A stretch of DNA of 64,000 bases. Source: Lentisphaeria bacterium UBA4640 (GTDB taxonomy: Bacteria > Verrucomicrobiota > Lentisphaeria > Victivallales > UBA1829). The translations under genes and the position numbers were made by a program. A model generated the notes under the pieces. It was given only the letters and a program-made list of their open reading frames with translations. It searched no databases and was not told where the DNA came from. Of the stretch, positions 7,306 through 17,120 are shown piece by piece; the stretch's first letter is position 1; every line of letters starts with the position of its first letter. Location: positions 1 through 64,000 of the forward strand of contig DHMO01000020.1 of the NCBI GenBank assembly GCA_002405835.1. Reading direction: 5' to 3'.

Positions 7306-8979
7306 ATGATTCAGATCTTCTGTCCGGAATGCAAAACTGCATATAACGTTGATGAAGAAATTTTAGGGAAACGAGTGAAATGCGGCATGTGCAACACATA
7401 TTTCACAGCTGAACTTCCAACCCCTGAAGTCGCGATGCCGCAACCGGAGACCGCAGAACCGGAACCGGCGGCGGATTACACACAAGGCCCCGGACGCTTA
7501 ATCACCTGCCCTCACTGCTGGAAACATTTTGACTTCAGAAATATCAACTACATCTCCAGACACTGGGATCTCATCGGGGATCCGGTTCTCGGAAGCGATG
7601 CACAGAAGCGTTTTCTGCCAATCAAATTTTCCGCCAACGGCATGGCCATTGATGAAAAAGGCATGGAATGCCCGGAAATGGCATGCCCGTACTGCCATCT
7701 GAAAATACCCGAATCCATGATCGAACTTGCGACCTCTATTTTTTCAATCGTCGGAGCCCCTTCCAGCGGAAAATCCTATTTTCTTACAACAATGCTCTGG
7801 CAGATCCGGAAATGCCTGCCGCACTATTTCGACTACAACCTGACCGATGTGGATTCTTCCTTCAACTCTGTTCTCAACGAGTATGAAAGTCTGCTCTTCA
7901 TGAACAATCATCCGGAGCTTCCGGTTTCACTTCCGAAAACGGAGCTTCAGGGCAGCGGATATACAAATCAGATTATGATGAACGGCTTCCCCGTCGACCT
8001 ACCGAAACCGTTCATCTTTGCGCTGACTCCCATGCCTGGACATCCCAGATACGAAAAGGAACGCAAGGAACTTGAACGCAACATCATCCTTTACGACAAC
8101 GCCGGAGAACACTTTCAGCCCGGTCACGAATCAATCAACAACCTGGCGACCAACCATCTGTCGTTTTCCGACGGAATCATTTTCGTCTACGACCCGCTCC
8201 GGGATACGCACATGCACAACTTCTGTGAAAAAGACGACCCGCAGTTTCAGCAGGAATCGACGAATCAGCTTGCGCTGCTGTACGAAATGGCTGCCCGCAT
8301 CCGCAAATTCTCCAATCTGGCCGCAACGGAAAAATACCGCCAGCCGCTCATCGTAGCCATCGCAAAATTCGATGTTCTGCGCAAAAGCCTCGGGCTCCAG
8401 CCGGACAACCAGGATTACCTTCTCTATGATGAAGACAAAATGCAGTACTCCCTGAATCTGCAGAACATCACAAACATGAGTTTCCTGCTCCGGGAAAAGA
8501 TGCTGGAAATCGCCCCGGAATTTGTCGCGGCGGCGGAAGGATTCTCCGAAACCGTTTACTTTGTTCCCATCAGCTCTTTCGGATGCTCCCCTCAAAAGAT
8601 TGAGAATCCCCAGCAGGAAAACAGTTCGGGGAAACCGATGCTGGGAATCATTCCGAATGAAATCAAACCGTTCTGGACTGAAGTTCCGTTTCTGCTGCAC
8701 CTTTACCTGCATGGGCTCATCCCCGGAACAATCCAGCCGCCGGACGGAGCGGAACCGCTGGAACGCTGCAAATTCGCCGGCGACTCCATCATATTTGCCT
8801 TCCCCGGCTCCCGCCATCGCTGCGAACTGCCGAAAATCTACTGGGGAACCGCCGTTTTCTGCGAAGAGAACAACAAATTCTACTATCTGCCGGAACCGGG
8901 AAATTACTCCCGTCAGAAAATCTGCAAAGCAACCTCGCTGAACGATCAGATCGACACCGGGTTCTGGTCAAATCTGTAA
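7306..8979 (+). CDS. Zinc-ribbon GTPase of the DO-GTPase2 type
   Basis: This 557-residue protein starts with an MJ0042-like zinc ribbon (C6xxC9...C26xxC29) and has a second ribbon-like set (C68xxC71, C122, C127xxC130). A TRAFAC-type GTPase domain follows: G1/Walker A GAPSSGKS (150-157), G3 DNAGE (264-268), G4 AKFD (353-356) and a G5-like ISS (422-424). No signal or membrane segment is evident, so it is probably cytoplasmic. The next gene encodes a GAP1-N2-type protein. DO-GTPase2 with GAP1-N2 is a pairing known from comparative genomics of NTP-dependent bacterial conflict systems, and the family name is my recognition of that pairing. The start at 7306 has AAAGG six bases upstream. It leads a seven-gene operon. 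Confidence 0.8.
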   Translation: MIQIFCPECKTAYNVDEEILGKRVKCGMCNTYFTAELPTPEVAMPQPETAEPEPAADYTQGPGRLITCPHCWKHFDFRNINYISRHWDLIGDPVLGSDAQKRFLPIKFSANGMAIDEKGMECPEMACPYCHLKIPESMIELATSIFSIVGAPSSGKSYFLTTMLWQIRKCLPHYFDYNLTDVDSSFNSVLNEYESLLFMNNHPELPVSLPKTELQGSGYTNQIMMNGFPVDLPKPFIFALTPMPGHPRYEKERKELERNIILYDNAGEHFQPGHESINNLATNHLSFSDGIIFVYDPLRDTHMHNFCEKDDPQFQQESTNQLALLYEMAARIRKFSNLAATEKYRQPLIVAIAKFDVLRKSLGLQPDNQDYLLYDEDKMQYSLNLQNITNMSFLLREKMLEIAPEFVAAAEGFSETVYFVPISSFGCSPQKIENPQQENSSGKPMLGIIPNEIKPFWTEVPFLLHLYLHGLIPGTIQPPDGAEPLERCKFAGDSIIFAFPGSRHRCELPKIYWGTAVFCEENNKFYYLPEPGNYSRQKICKATSLNDQIDTGFWSNL

Positions 8980-8994
8980 TAAAGGAGAACGGAA

Positions 8995-11880
8995 ATGGCA
9001 TACGAGCTTGTCTACACATCCGCCCCGCAGGGAATCAATCGCGGAAGCTCCGGATTCTGTGTCGTAGCCTGCACAAACGGACTCGGTCCGCGACTCATTG
9101 TCACGCTGGAAGGACTGAGCGCCTACAAGCCGCTCTATCCGCACTATGCGCCGAATGCCTGGGACAATCCCGTATCCTTCTCCCACTACCTTTACAACGC
9201 CGGCGGAGAACAGCAGCACATTCTCAGCCGGGTCTGCTTTAACGGCGTTGATTATACTCAGCGGTCCAACAAACTTGCTTCCCATCTTGTTCTCAGCAAA
9301 CAGGAAACTGAAACGGCCAAAGGAGGTCCAACCTCCATTCTCCTTCATCAGGAACTCTTCAAGGATGCTTCCTGGGAAATAAAAGCCGAAACATACACCG
9401 CACAAAAGAAAATCCCCGCGACATCTCCCCGTTCCGGTGTATGCACCGCCTGGAAAACTGTCATGGGCGACGCCGGATGGGCGGGACTCCTTGCCCAAAC
9501 GTTCATTCAGACGCCCAAGCGGAATATCTACCTTGCTTACCTTCCTGAACAGAACAAACAGATCCTCCAGCTGCTTCATGAAGCGGCCTGCCTTCTGCCG
9601 GAAGAACTGCGCTGGCAGCTCACGTTCAGCACATATTTTGTCAATCTTCCCGCAGGCATGGACTGTACCTGGCGCTGCTGTCCGGTCGACTCGGACGCGC
9701 TGCGCATCGCACGGCGCTCTCCGGGCAATCTGATTATTGACATTTCAAAACCTCAGTCTCTGAATCAGGACAGCGAGCTCATCTCCGCCGCACGCACCGG
9801 AATACACAAACAACAGCCGGTTCCCACCCTTGCAAAAGAGAATTCTTCAAAACAAAAAACGGAAGGAAAAGCTCCGCAGACGATTTCGCTCTCGGAGAAA
9901 AAAGCTGCTGTGCTTCAGCCTCCGCGCGAAAACACGCTGAAACCTGCGGAAAACAGCGAACCAGTTCAGCAGGAATCCTCGGGGATCTGGAAAGTTGCCC
10001 TCATCGCAAGCTGCATCGTCATTTTGCTGATTGCCGCAGCCGGCGGCGGATTCTACTTCCTCTCTCTTGAAAAAGGAAATCAGCTTTTCTCCGAAAAAAG
10101 CACTGTCCTTGCAGAACTTCTGGAACGTTTCAACTATGCTTCGGATGAGTTCCGCGACATAGAGAATACAGTCTTGAAAACGTCAGAAAAAGCGGATGAA
10201 CAGATACGGCGGATCCAGGAACTTCAAAAACGCATCAGCAATATCAAGGAGGACCTTTCTACTTTGGAAGCACACCAGACGCTTTTCGAACAGCACATTC
10301 CGGATCCCACGCTTATTTCCTCCTTCAAGACCCCGAGCGACCTGCTTGAAGACTGCAATAATCTGAATCAGAATCTGAAAGAAAGACTCAAAAGGCTGAA
10401 AGAGCGCAAAGCCGAACTGGTCAAAAAAGAGGAAAACGACAGAAAAAGACAAAAGGAACTGGCCTCCGAAAAGAACCCCTCCCCCGCAAAGGCTCAACCG
10501 AACAAGCAGGAAGAGAAACAGCAGCCTCAAAACAAAACGAAGACTGCCGCTCAGCAAACACCGAAAAATCTGAAATCGGATGATCCGCGGTATGTTTGGA
10601 TGAAGACCTCTGAAGAAAAGACGGAATTCGAGGTTCTTGTCGGCTCAACCCCGAAAGAGAAAATCTCGGTTATGTTCTATGATGATGACAACAAATCTCA
10701 CGAGCTCCCTTTTAAGGGAAAAAATCACGATAAAATTGTTTATACAGACAGACGCAACGCAAAAAACTATTGCATAGAAGTCTCATATGATTCTGAAAAA
10801 GGCAAGCTCTCTTTTTCGGACAAGCCTACAAAAGAAAAAGGTATACTGAATGGAAGACCGCTCATTTTAATTCTGCTTAACGGGAAGGAATACCCGCTGT
10901 TTTTCTGTCTTGGAATTTCAAAAATTAAAGCTCCGGAAAAAGACAAGGGAAAAATCATACTTGAGGAAAAAGAGGTTTGCAGAGTTGAACTTCCTGAAAG
11001 TATTTTATTTCCCAAAGATTATTACAAACGCCAAGACGACTCTTATAAAAAAGTGGATGATTCCAAGCTAGAGCTCAGACTGCAAAACGGCAAAGAACCG
11101 TTCGGCTACGACAAGAAAAAGGGATATGCAAATATTCCAAACAAGAAAAGAGAAGAGGCCCAGAAAAAACTGAATGAGGCTGAAGGTAAAAAAGCAGAAC
11201 TTGTTGCCAAAAAAGAAAATGTACGCAAGGAATGGGAGAAACAAATCAAACATCTTGAAAATCTTGATTTAATCCCAAACAACGGAATGATACGTTCATT
11301 CAACAGCAGATTAAAGGAACTGCTGATGACGCTTCTTGGCAAGGAAGCGCTTGATGCAAGAATAAAAGAACTTCCTGAAGCACAATATCCATCCTCTGAA
11401 GAAAAAATCTTTTGGGACTGCTACAATGAAGTAAGAGGCAAGGTCAAAGACTTACAATACAATATTGCCGACATCTTAAAATCTCTCACACAAGAACAAC
11501 CAGACGGCGAGAGAATAATCATGTGGATAAAAAGAACCATTAAAGAACAAAAAATGAAAACAATTCGTAATTCAGTTTCTATGAAAAAGGACAAAAAAAA
11601 TCTAAAACTCTTTGAAGACTGGCTGGAAGCAGAAGAAGATTTACAACGACTCCACGACGAGCTCATCAGGATTGCGAGTAAAGTCAAGGCAGAAGAAGAG
11701 AACAAAATTTCCGCGGAAATAGAAAAACAAGAACAAGTCATTCGAGGCGCACAAGAAAACCTCAAAAAAATTGAAAAAGATTTCGAACAGGAGCTGAAAA
11801 AGCTGAAACTTGTTCTTTATGATAAGGAAGAAAAGAAGACTTACGAACAACAAATCACTTTGGAAAAACTTATCCAATGA
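8995..11880 (+). CDS. GAP1-N2-type GTPase-associated protein with TM and coiled coil
   Basis: This 961-residue protein has an N-terminal domain (about 1-250) bearing the hallmarks of GAP1-N2: YTSAPQGINRGSSGFC at the start, NPVSFSHYLYNAGG, ILSRV, and DYTQRSNKLASHLVL. GAP1 proteins are the obligate partners of the adjacent GTPase type. After a polar linker there is one membrane helix (333-357), a coiled coil (about 360-500), a Lys/Gln-rich linker, a less repetitive segment (about 540-700) and a second long coiled coil to the end. It probably tethers the GTPase to the membrane, with the coiled coils on one face. From about 10.6 kb the DNA becomes clearly more A+T-rich than the 5' half, hinting at a mosaic gene. 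The next gene overlaps it or follows within a few bases. Confidence 0.75.
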   Translation: MAYELVYTSAPQGINRGSSGFCVVACTNGLGPRLIVTLEGLSAYKPLYPHYAPNAWDNPVSFSHYLYNAGGEQQHILSRVCFNGVDYTQRSNKLASHLVLSKQETETAKGGPTSILLHQELFKDASWEIKAETYTAQKKIPATSPRSGVCTAWKTVMGDAGWAGLLAQTFIQTPKRNIYLAYLPEQNKQILQLLHEAACLLPEELRWQLTFSTYFVNLPAGMDCTWRCCPVDSDALRIARRSPGNLIIDISKPQSLNQDSELISAARTGIHKQQPVPTLAKENSSKQKTEGKAPQTISLSEKKAAVLQPPRENTLKPAENSEPVQQESSGIWKVALIASCIVILLIAAAGGGFYFLSLEKGNQLFSEKSTVLAELLERFNYASDEFRDIENTVLKTSEKADEQIRRIQELQKRISNIKEDLSTLEAHQTLFEQHIPDPTLISSFKTPSDLLEDCNNLNQNLKERLKRLKERKAELVKKEENDRKRQKELASEKNPSPAKAQPNKQEEKQQPQNKTKTAAQQTPKNLKSDDPRYVWMKTSEEKTEFEVLVGSTPKEKISVMFYDDDNKSHELPFKGKNHDKIVYTDRRNAKNYCIEVSYDSEKGKLSFSDKPTKEKGILNGRPLILILLNGKEYPLFFCLGISKIKAPEKDKGKIILEEKEVCRVELPESILFPKDYYKRQDDSYKKVDDSKLELRLQNGKEPFGYDKKKGYANIPNKKREEAQKKLNEAEGKKAELVAKKENVRKEWEKQIKHLENLDLIPNNGMIRSFNSRLKELLMTLLGKEALDARIKELPEAQYPSSEEKIFWDCYNEVRGKVKDLQYNIADILKSLTQEQPDGERIIMWIKRTIKEQKMKTIRNSVSMKKDKKNLKLFEDWLEAEEDLQRLHDELIRIASKVKAEEENKISAEIEKQEQVIRGAQENLKKIEKDFEQELKKLKLVLYDKEEKKTYEQQITLEKLIQ

Positions 11881-11888
11881 GGGAAATA

Positions 11889-14888
11889 ATGGATACAAAC
11901 CATCAGCTGTTCATCCGAATAAAATCGTTTCTGAACTCACCGGAACTGATCAATTCACCGAGCGCCCAGGAGCTTTACAACTCTTTCTGCGCACTGAACG
12001 ACACCATTGTTCAGCGAATCGTGAAGTGTGAAGTTCTGCTTCAGAAAAAGCAGAAAATTGAAGCGGTTCTCCTTGCCCAGCAGACGCCGAATCTCTTCGA
12101 ACAAATTGATTCCGTTCTCATCCCGGAACGCAAAATTCTCCTGATTCTGGCCGATCTTTACGGGTGGAAAACGCCGAGTGAAATCAATATGAAAACGGTC
12201 GGGATGCTCAAAAAAGCCGTTTCCGAAATGGAGGATCTGCGGCCGCTGCTCACGGAATTCCGGCGGATTGCAAGAACCGACCAGACCGAAAACAAACTCC
12301 ATCTTCTGCGGGAAATATCCAGAATCGACAAAGGAAACAACGAGTGGCTGCAGCCCTTGCTGGAAATCGAAAATCAATACCTCCCCATTCTGATCGCCGA
12401 TGCTCAAAAGGCTATTCAAAACCAAAATTTTGAACGGCTGGAACAGATAAACGATGAGTTCAAAAATTCAAAATGGATGGTTGCAATTCCCTCTGTCGTG
12501 CTTCAGAAAGTTGAAAAAATTGTAAAACAGCACCATGAAGATATGGTCAGAAAAGAAGCTGTCTCCATTCTTGAAAACATCAACAACGCATATGCGGCAT
12601 TCGATCCTTCTCAACTGGAAGGCGCCATTCTCTGCTGGGACGATCTCTGCTCAAAAGAAAATTATGTTCCTGATGAAAATCAGCAGATTCAGGTCAACGA
12701 TGCAAGAGAATATCTCACAACTGAACTGGCAAAGCAGAAAACCGAACAGGAATTTCAGCTGCAGCTGGAAGAGACCATTGCGCTCATGAACGCGGAAGCC
12801 CCCTTGCAGGATGTCGAACGAGCGTTTTTCAAAGCACAGGAAACCGGACTCGAAATTCCTCCGCATATAGCCACCCGCGTCGCACAATACCGCAGCGACA
12901 CAGAGCGGGAACAGAAAATTGCCGCACTGATAAAGGCGGTCAAGATTGCCGGAGCTGCTGCCGCGGTTCTTCTGCTCCTGACCGGGGCGACTGTATGGAC
13001 CATGCAATTCGTCATCGAAAACAAACAGGCAAAGAACCTGCAGGGACTCATCCTCAAAAAGGACATCCAGGCGGCGCAGGCGCTCCTGAAAGAAATTGAA
13101 ACAAAATATCCCAAACTTGCAAACCGTCCCAAGCTCTCCCAGAGCCGCGCAGCACTGCGTAAACTGGAGGCGGATGAACAGGAACGCGCAGAGGAACTCT
13201 CCCGGCTGATAAAAGAACTCACGGCCCAGAAAGAGCAATGGCCTATCGATAAAAAAGAAATTGATCAGAAAGCGGCCCGCGCGGAGAAACTTGCGAAGTC
13301 GGATATTGAGCGTTCCCGAATCAGGGAATTGAAACTCGCCATTCAGGAAAAAATTCAAACAAAAAACGATGAAATGGCAAATCTGCTGCAGGATCAGCTG
13401 GTCATCCTGAAAAATGAACGTGATGCTCTGCTTGAAGAAATCGACAACGAGCAATTCGAGGCTGCACAGAAGCGACTTGAAAAGATCTATAAACTCCGCG
13501 GAGACATCATTGCGAACGCCGTCGGCAATGAAGAAATTCTGGCAGACTACAAAGAGCTTTTCAGCTCTACGGAAAAACTTGACGTACTCTTCAACAGCCG
13601 GAAATCCCAGTATCAGGAAGCTGAAAACGCCAGGGAAAAAACCACAAAGTCCGGTACGCTGAATGAACTCGAAACAGCCCTTCTTGCTCTTACCCAAAAA
13701 GGATTGCAGCCTTCTGATTCACAGAAAGATACCGAACAGCTTCTGAAGGAAATTGCATACTTCAAGGCAATTCTAAACATTCAGGGACGGGGCAGAGAAA
13801 TTCCGCAAAACTTCATTGATCTCCCTTACTTCAAAGATTTCGTAGCAGAACACAGACACGAACAGGATACAAAAGAAGTTCTGCCCAAAATCCAGGAGGG
13901 CATCGATGAACTGCAGCAAATCATCAACCATGAAAAAATTCTGTTCGTCCGTTTCCAATCCGGCAGTTCCGTCTTTGATGTTTACATTAAAGATCAAAAG
14001 ATCTCCAGAATCAGTACGGGTTCAGAACACAAGATGGAAATGCGGCAAGTCGACGGACAAGATATCGTCATGCATCAAAAAAACCGCAAGCTGACAATTA
14101 CAATCGGCGATGAAGAATACAACAACTGTCGTCTTATCATCCCCAAACGCTTCAACACAGAAGCTCTGCATAGCTCCAGAGCTCCGCATCAGCTGTTGCT
14201 GGAAAAGCTCTTCAGCAATGTTCATTCAGCAAATTTTGATGCATTTGCCAACCTGCAGCTCATTCTGCAGGATGAACGGTGCGCCCCCTACTGGAAAATG
14301 AGATTTGCCCAGGTCATTCTGGATGTCGTTGCCCCGCTTGATCGGTCACCGAATCATCAGCTTGCCAAATTGCGGAATGAACTGCTTGCCTTGGCGAAGC
14401 TCGACCATCTTCGAGGGAATCCGCTGCTCAACAAGCACATGGCAGATAGGATTGCGCTGTTTTTCAAAAACTACAACATCAGTCAGCTTACCCAGAACCT
14501 TGAGGAGAATGCAAAGATAAGCGCCTTCATCTCCCGCAAAAAAGAGGCAAAACTCCTATATTTGGGAGCTGCATTGAAGAACAACGATGAAGTTCAATTC
14601 GCCTTCAACAAAAATCTGAAGTCGGCTTCATACGAAGTACTCTGCTTCGACAACGAACTCAACTTCCAGGTTGTCGGACGATATGAGTCCGGAGAACTTC
14701 TGCTGAATGATGAAACACGGGATCTTGTCCCCGGACATCTGCTGTTTGCTCTGCCGCAGCAGAATTCCTACGAGGAAATGCTGAATGCGTTGAAAAAAGA
14801 CTTCGGTGCAGATTTCCGAAATGTCGAATTGCCGAAATTCTGGCCGCTGAACATGAAAGGAGAAGGAAACAATGATGTTTTATATTAA
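11889..14888 (+). CDS. Giant membrane-anchored coiled-coil protein, unknown
   Basis: This 999-residue protein belongs to no family I recognise. Residues 1-350 are helical and polar. One membrane helix lies at about 353-376. Residues 380-700 are strongly heptad-like (Glu/Lys/Leu-rich coiled coil), and the last 300 residues look globular with mixed beta/alpha character. Its plan (cytoplasmic region, single TM, coiled coil) parallels the preceding GAP1-type protein. The start at 11889 is preferred to the overlapping ATG at 11877, because GAGGG lies five bases before 11889. The stop lies 17 bases inside the protease gene. Size and context suggest a scaffold or an extended tether. Confidence 0.8.
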   Translation: MDTNHQLFIRIKSFLNSPELINSPSAQELYNSFCALNDTIVQRIVKCEVLLQKKQKIEAVLLAQQTPNLFEQIDSVLIPERKILLILADLYGWKTPSEINMKTVGMLKKAVSEMEDLRPLLTEFRRIARTDQTENKLHLLREISRIDKGNNEWLQPLLEIENQYLPILIADAQKAIQNQNFERLEQINDEFKNSKWMVAIPSVVLQKVEKIVKQHHEDMVRKEAVSILENINNAYAAFDPSQLEGAILCWDDLCSKENYVPDENQQIQVNDAREYLTTELAKQKTEQEFQLQLEETIALMNAEAPLQDVERAFFKAQETGLEIPPHIATRVAQYRSDTEREQKIAALIKAVKIAGAAAAVLLLLTGATVWTMQFVIENKQAKNLQGLILKKDIQAAQALLKEIETKYPKLANRPKLSQSRAALRKLEADEQERAEELSRLIKELTAQKEQWPIDKKEIDQKAARAEKLAKSDIERSRIRELKLAIQEKIQTKNDEMANLLQDQLVILKNERDALLEEIDNEQFEAAQKRLEKIYKLRGDIIANAVGNEEILADYKELFSSTEKLDVLFNSRKSQYQEAENAREKTTKSGTLNELETALLALTQKGLQPSDSQKDTEQLLKEIAYFKAILNIQGRGREIPQNFIDLPYFKDFVAEHRHEQDTKEVLPKIQEGIDELQQIINHEKILFVRFQSGSSVFDVYIKDQKISRISTGSEHKMEMRQVDGQDIVMHQKNRKLTITIGDEEYNNCRLIIPKRFNTEALHSSRAPHQLLLEKLFSNVHSANFDAFANLQLILQDERCAPYWKMRFAQVILDVVAPLDRSPNHQLAKLRNELLALAKLDHLRGNPLLNKHMADRIALFFKNYNISQLTQNLEENAKISAFISRKKEAKLLYLGAALKNNDEVQFAFNKNLKSASYEVLCFDNELNFQVVGRYESGELLLNDETRDLVPGHLLFALPQQNSYEEMLNALKKDFGADFRNVELPKFWPLNMKGEGNNDVLY

Positions 14889-16254
14889 AAGCAACGGAAA
14901 AATCTACGGTCCGACAGACGAAGAAAAAATCAAATTCTATGTCAAATCCGGATTTTTCAGTCTGAGCAGTCAAACCTCGACCGATCTTCAGAAATGGCAG
15001 CCACTGGATCTTGGAGACGCCATCACGAGTGAAGCACCAACTCTGACCCTTTCGCCGGAAAATGAAGTTCCGCATTCCCAGAGACGTCCCACAAAAGCTG
15101 CGACCGCCCCGACTCGCCCGCGAAAACTTTCCCTGATGCAGGCGACCTGCATTGCCGGAGGAGTAATTCTGCTGATTCTGTTGCTTTGTGCCGGAGGAAT
15201 CATTTATATGCTGTATTCAAACTCCGGCAATTCCCGCAAGGAAAGCTCTCCGAAAACGGCAAAACTTTTCAGCAAGCCGATCAAGGGGAAAACCGCGTTA
15301 GAAGATTTTGCACAAGTCTGCCAGCAATATCAGGGAGCTGTAGGAATTGTCGTTGCCACGCTGGAAAATTCCGACGGAAAACCTCTTCCTAAAATTGACG
15401 AGTGGCAGTTAAGCCCCGATCAGCCAATCGGAACTGCGTTTGCCATAAGCGGAAACAAATTTGCAACTAACAGCCATGTTGCCTATGCGCTCAAAGACCA
15501 AAAAGACGGTATTGTCAAAAAGATTCTCCTCAATCTTGTCTTTGAAAAGGCGATTGAACAAAACGTGAAATCCGAAAAGGAATTTCAGGAGTTTTGCAAA
15601 AAAAATGAACAGGAGATCGACAAATTTCGGTCTTTTCTCGAAAAAAATGTCCGAATCCGTGATGTTGAAATACGTTTATCCACTTCGAACGGGCATTCAC
15701 TGCGGGTTTCACACGTTCAGGTGCACCCGCGTTACAACGACACGAACAATTCCGAAGATGCCCAGATCAGAAACGGAGAGTATGATGTTGCGATACTTAC
15801 AACAGACGAATCAGCCAACACTTTTTTCCCTATTGCACCGAAAGAAAAACTCTACGCGCTGAAAAAAGGTCAGCCGATCGCATATCTGGGATTCCCGATG
15901 GAGGGATTAATGCGGAATGGAGACATCGACTTAGATAAACCGGAAGCAACATTCAAAGACGGCAGCATCAGCAGAGTCTCTGATTTCGACAATCATTCCA
16001 CAAACCCGGAATTGAACAAATCGATCATTCACAACCTTCCCTCTACCGGCGGAGCAAGCGGAAGTCCCATTTTCCTCAAGACTGGCGAAGTCGTTGCCAT
16101 TCTTTGGGGCATCACGCCATCAGGAACAGCCCAGGACGGGTCTCGGCTGGTCTCCGCCGTTCAGCACAACTATGCGGTCCGTATTGACGCACTGGATGCA
16201 GTAAAAAATCAGCCGATGCACAAACTGCGCGACTGGATTGGAGAAAAAAAATGA
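14872..16254 (+). CDS. GYF-like domain, TM segment and trypsin-like protease
   Basis: This 460-residue protein has three parts. Residues 1-50 (FYIKSNGKIYGPTDEEKI...) match the bacterial GYF_2 domain, a putative peptide-binding module. A membrane helix spans about 93-115. A chymotrypsin/trypsin-fold serine protease (about 145-450) follows, with His202 in TNSHVAYA, Asp305 in EYDVAIL and Ser396 in GGASGSP. About 100 residues separate His from Asp, more than in typical HtrA-like enzymes, and include a Lys/Glu-rich helical insert. Type II topology would put the protease outside the cytoplasm and the GYF domain inside. It overlaps both neighbours and is part of the GTPase operon, so it may be the effector that is activated on signalling. 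Confidence 0.82.
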   Translation: MMFYIKSNGKIYGPTDEEKIKFYVKSGFFSLSSQTSTDLQKWQPLDLGDAITSEAPTLTLSPENEVPHSQRRPTKAATAPTRPRKLSLMQATCIAGGVILLILLLCAGGIIYMLYSNSGNSRKESSPKTAKLFSKPIKGKTALEDFAQVCQQYQGAVGIVVATLENSDGKPLPKIDEWQLSPDQPIGTAFAISGNKFATNSHVAYALKDQKDGIVKKILLNLVFEKAIEQNVKSEKEFQEFCKKNEQEIDKFRSFLEKNVRIRDVEIRLSTSNGHSLRVSHVQVHPRYNDTNNSEDAQIRNGEYDVAILTTDESANTFFPIAPKEKLYALKKGQPIAYLGFPMEGLMRNGDIDLDKPEATFKDGSISRVSDFDNHSTNPELNKSIIHNLPSTGGASGSPIFLKTGEVVAILWGITPSGTAQDGSRLVSAVQHNYAVRIDALDAVKNQPMHKLRDWIGEKK

Positions 16255-17111
16255 ACAAAACCGACATCGTCGACTGGAAACGTATGGATCCGGAAGCCAA
16301 ATTCGGACTTCCGGCCAAAAAGTTCACCGGAGTAAATTCTTTCGCGGCACTCTTCAACGGTGTGCTTCTGACCGGAGTATTTTATCTGGCACTCTACCCA
16401 TTCTGGCAAATGAAAACGATCCAGTTCGTCAACATGTTCTTTCCCGGCGGACCGGAACACCGGAGCTATATCCCGATCGTGACCGTTTTTCTCTCCATGT
16501 GGTGCCTTGCAATTCTTCTGATCAAGCGCAAAAAAATCAAAGTGCAGAAGAAAGTTTTTGCACTCCGGATTCTGCCTGAAATTCCGGGTTTCATTCTGTC
16601 GCCGGACAACTCCGCCGCTGTGCTGAACCGCATCGACGAACTGGTCTATCACTCCAGCGGTTTCATTGCACTCAACAGAATTCAGAAAACGCTGGCAAAC
16701 CTGAAAAACATCGGACGAGTTTCCGATGTTTCCACCGTTCTGGACAGCTTGGCCGCCGCGGATGAAAAATACATTGAAGGAACCTATACTCTGCCCAAAG
16801 GCCTGATTTGGGCAATCCCCGTCACCGGCTTTATCGGAACGGTTCTCGGACTCTCCGAAGCAGTTGGCGGATTTGGACAAGTCATTACAGGCGGGGCCGA
16901 CCTGGAGCTGCTGAAGCAATCGCTGAGCGGTGTTACAAGCGGTCTCGCTGTTGCGTTTGAAACGACTCTCATTGCTCTGGTCGCCGCACTTTTCCTGCAG
17001 CTTCTGATGACCATTCTCATGCAAAAAGAAGAAGATCTTATGGACGAGTGCGCCGGCTACTGCTATGAAAACATCGTGTCCAAGCTGAAGATGATCGACA
17101 TGGGGAATTGA
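16251..17111 (+). CDS. MotA/TolQ/ExbB proton channel family protein
   Basis: This 286-residue protein has four predicted membrane helices (about 30-52, 73-92, 184-206, 236-258). The family signature occupies the last two: IPVTGFIGTVLGLSEAV and GVTSGLAVAFETTLIALVAA. These proteins form pentameric proton channels around two single-TM partners and turn ion flow into mechanical work (ExbBD, TolQR, MotAB, ZorAB). It overlaps the protease gene by ATGA, and two candidate single-TM partners follow. The four-helix plan is closer to MotA/ZorA than to three-helix ExbB, but the long ZorA tail is absent. Confidence 0.85.
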   Translation: MNKTDIVDWKRMDPEAKFGLPAKKFTGVNSFAALFNGVLLTGVFYLALYPFWQMKTIQFVNMFFPGGPEHRSYIPIVTVFLSMWCLAILLIKRKKIKVQKKVFALRILPEIPGFILSPDNSAAVLNRIDELVYHSSGFIALNRIQKTLANLKNIGRVSDVSTVLDSLAAADEKYIEGTYTLPKGLIWAIPVTGFIGTVLGLSEAVGGFGQVITGGADLELLKQSLSGVTSGLAVAFETTLIALVAALFLQLLMTILMQKEEDLMDECAGYCYENIVSKLKMIDMGN

Positions 17112-17120
17112 TCTGCCGGT

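Noticed and set aside
6962..7399. A 145-codon minus-strand frame before the GTPase gene
   Set aside because: It overlaps the start of the GTPase gene, is rich in Phe and Cys without family resemblance, and is not kept in the matching copy at 61.7 kb.
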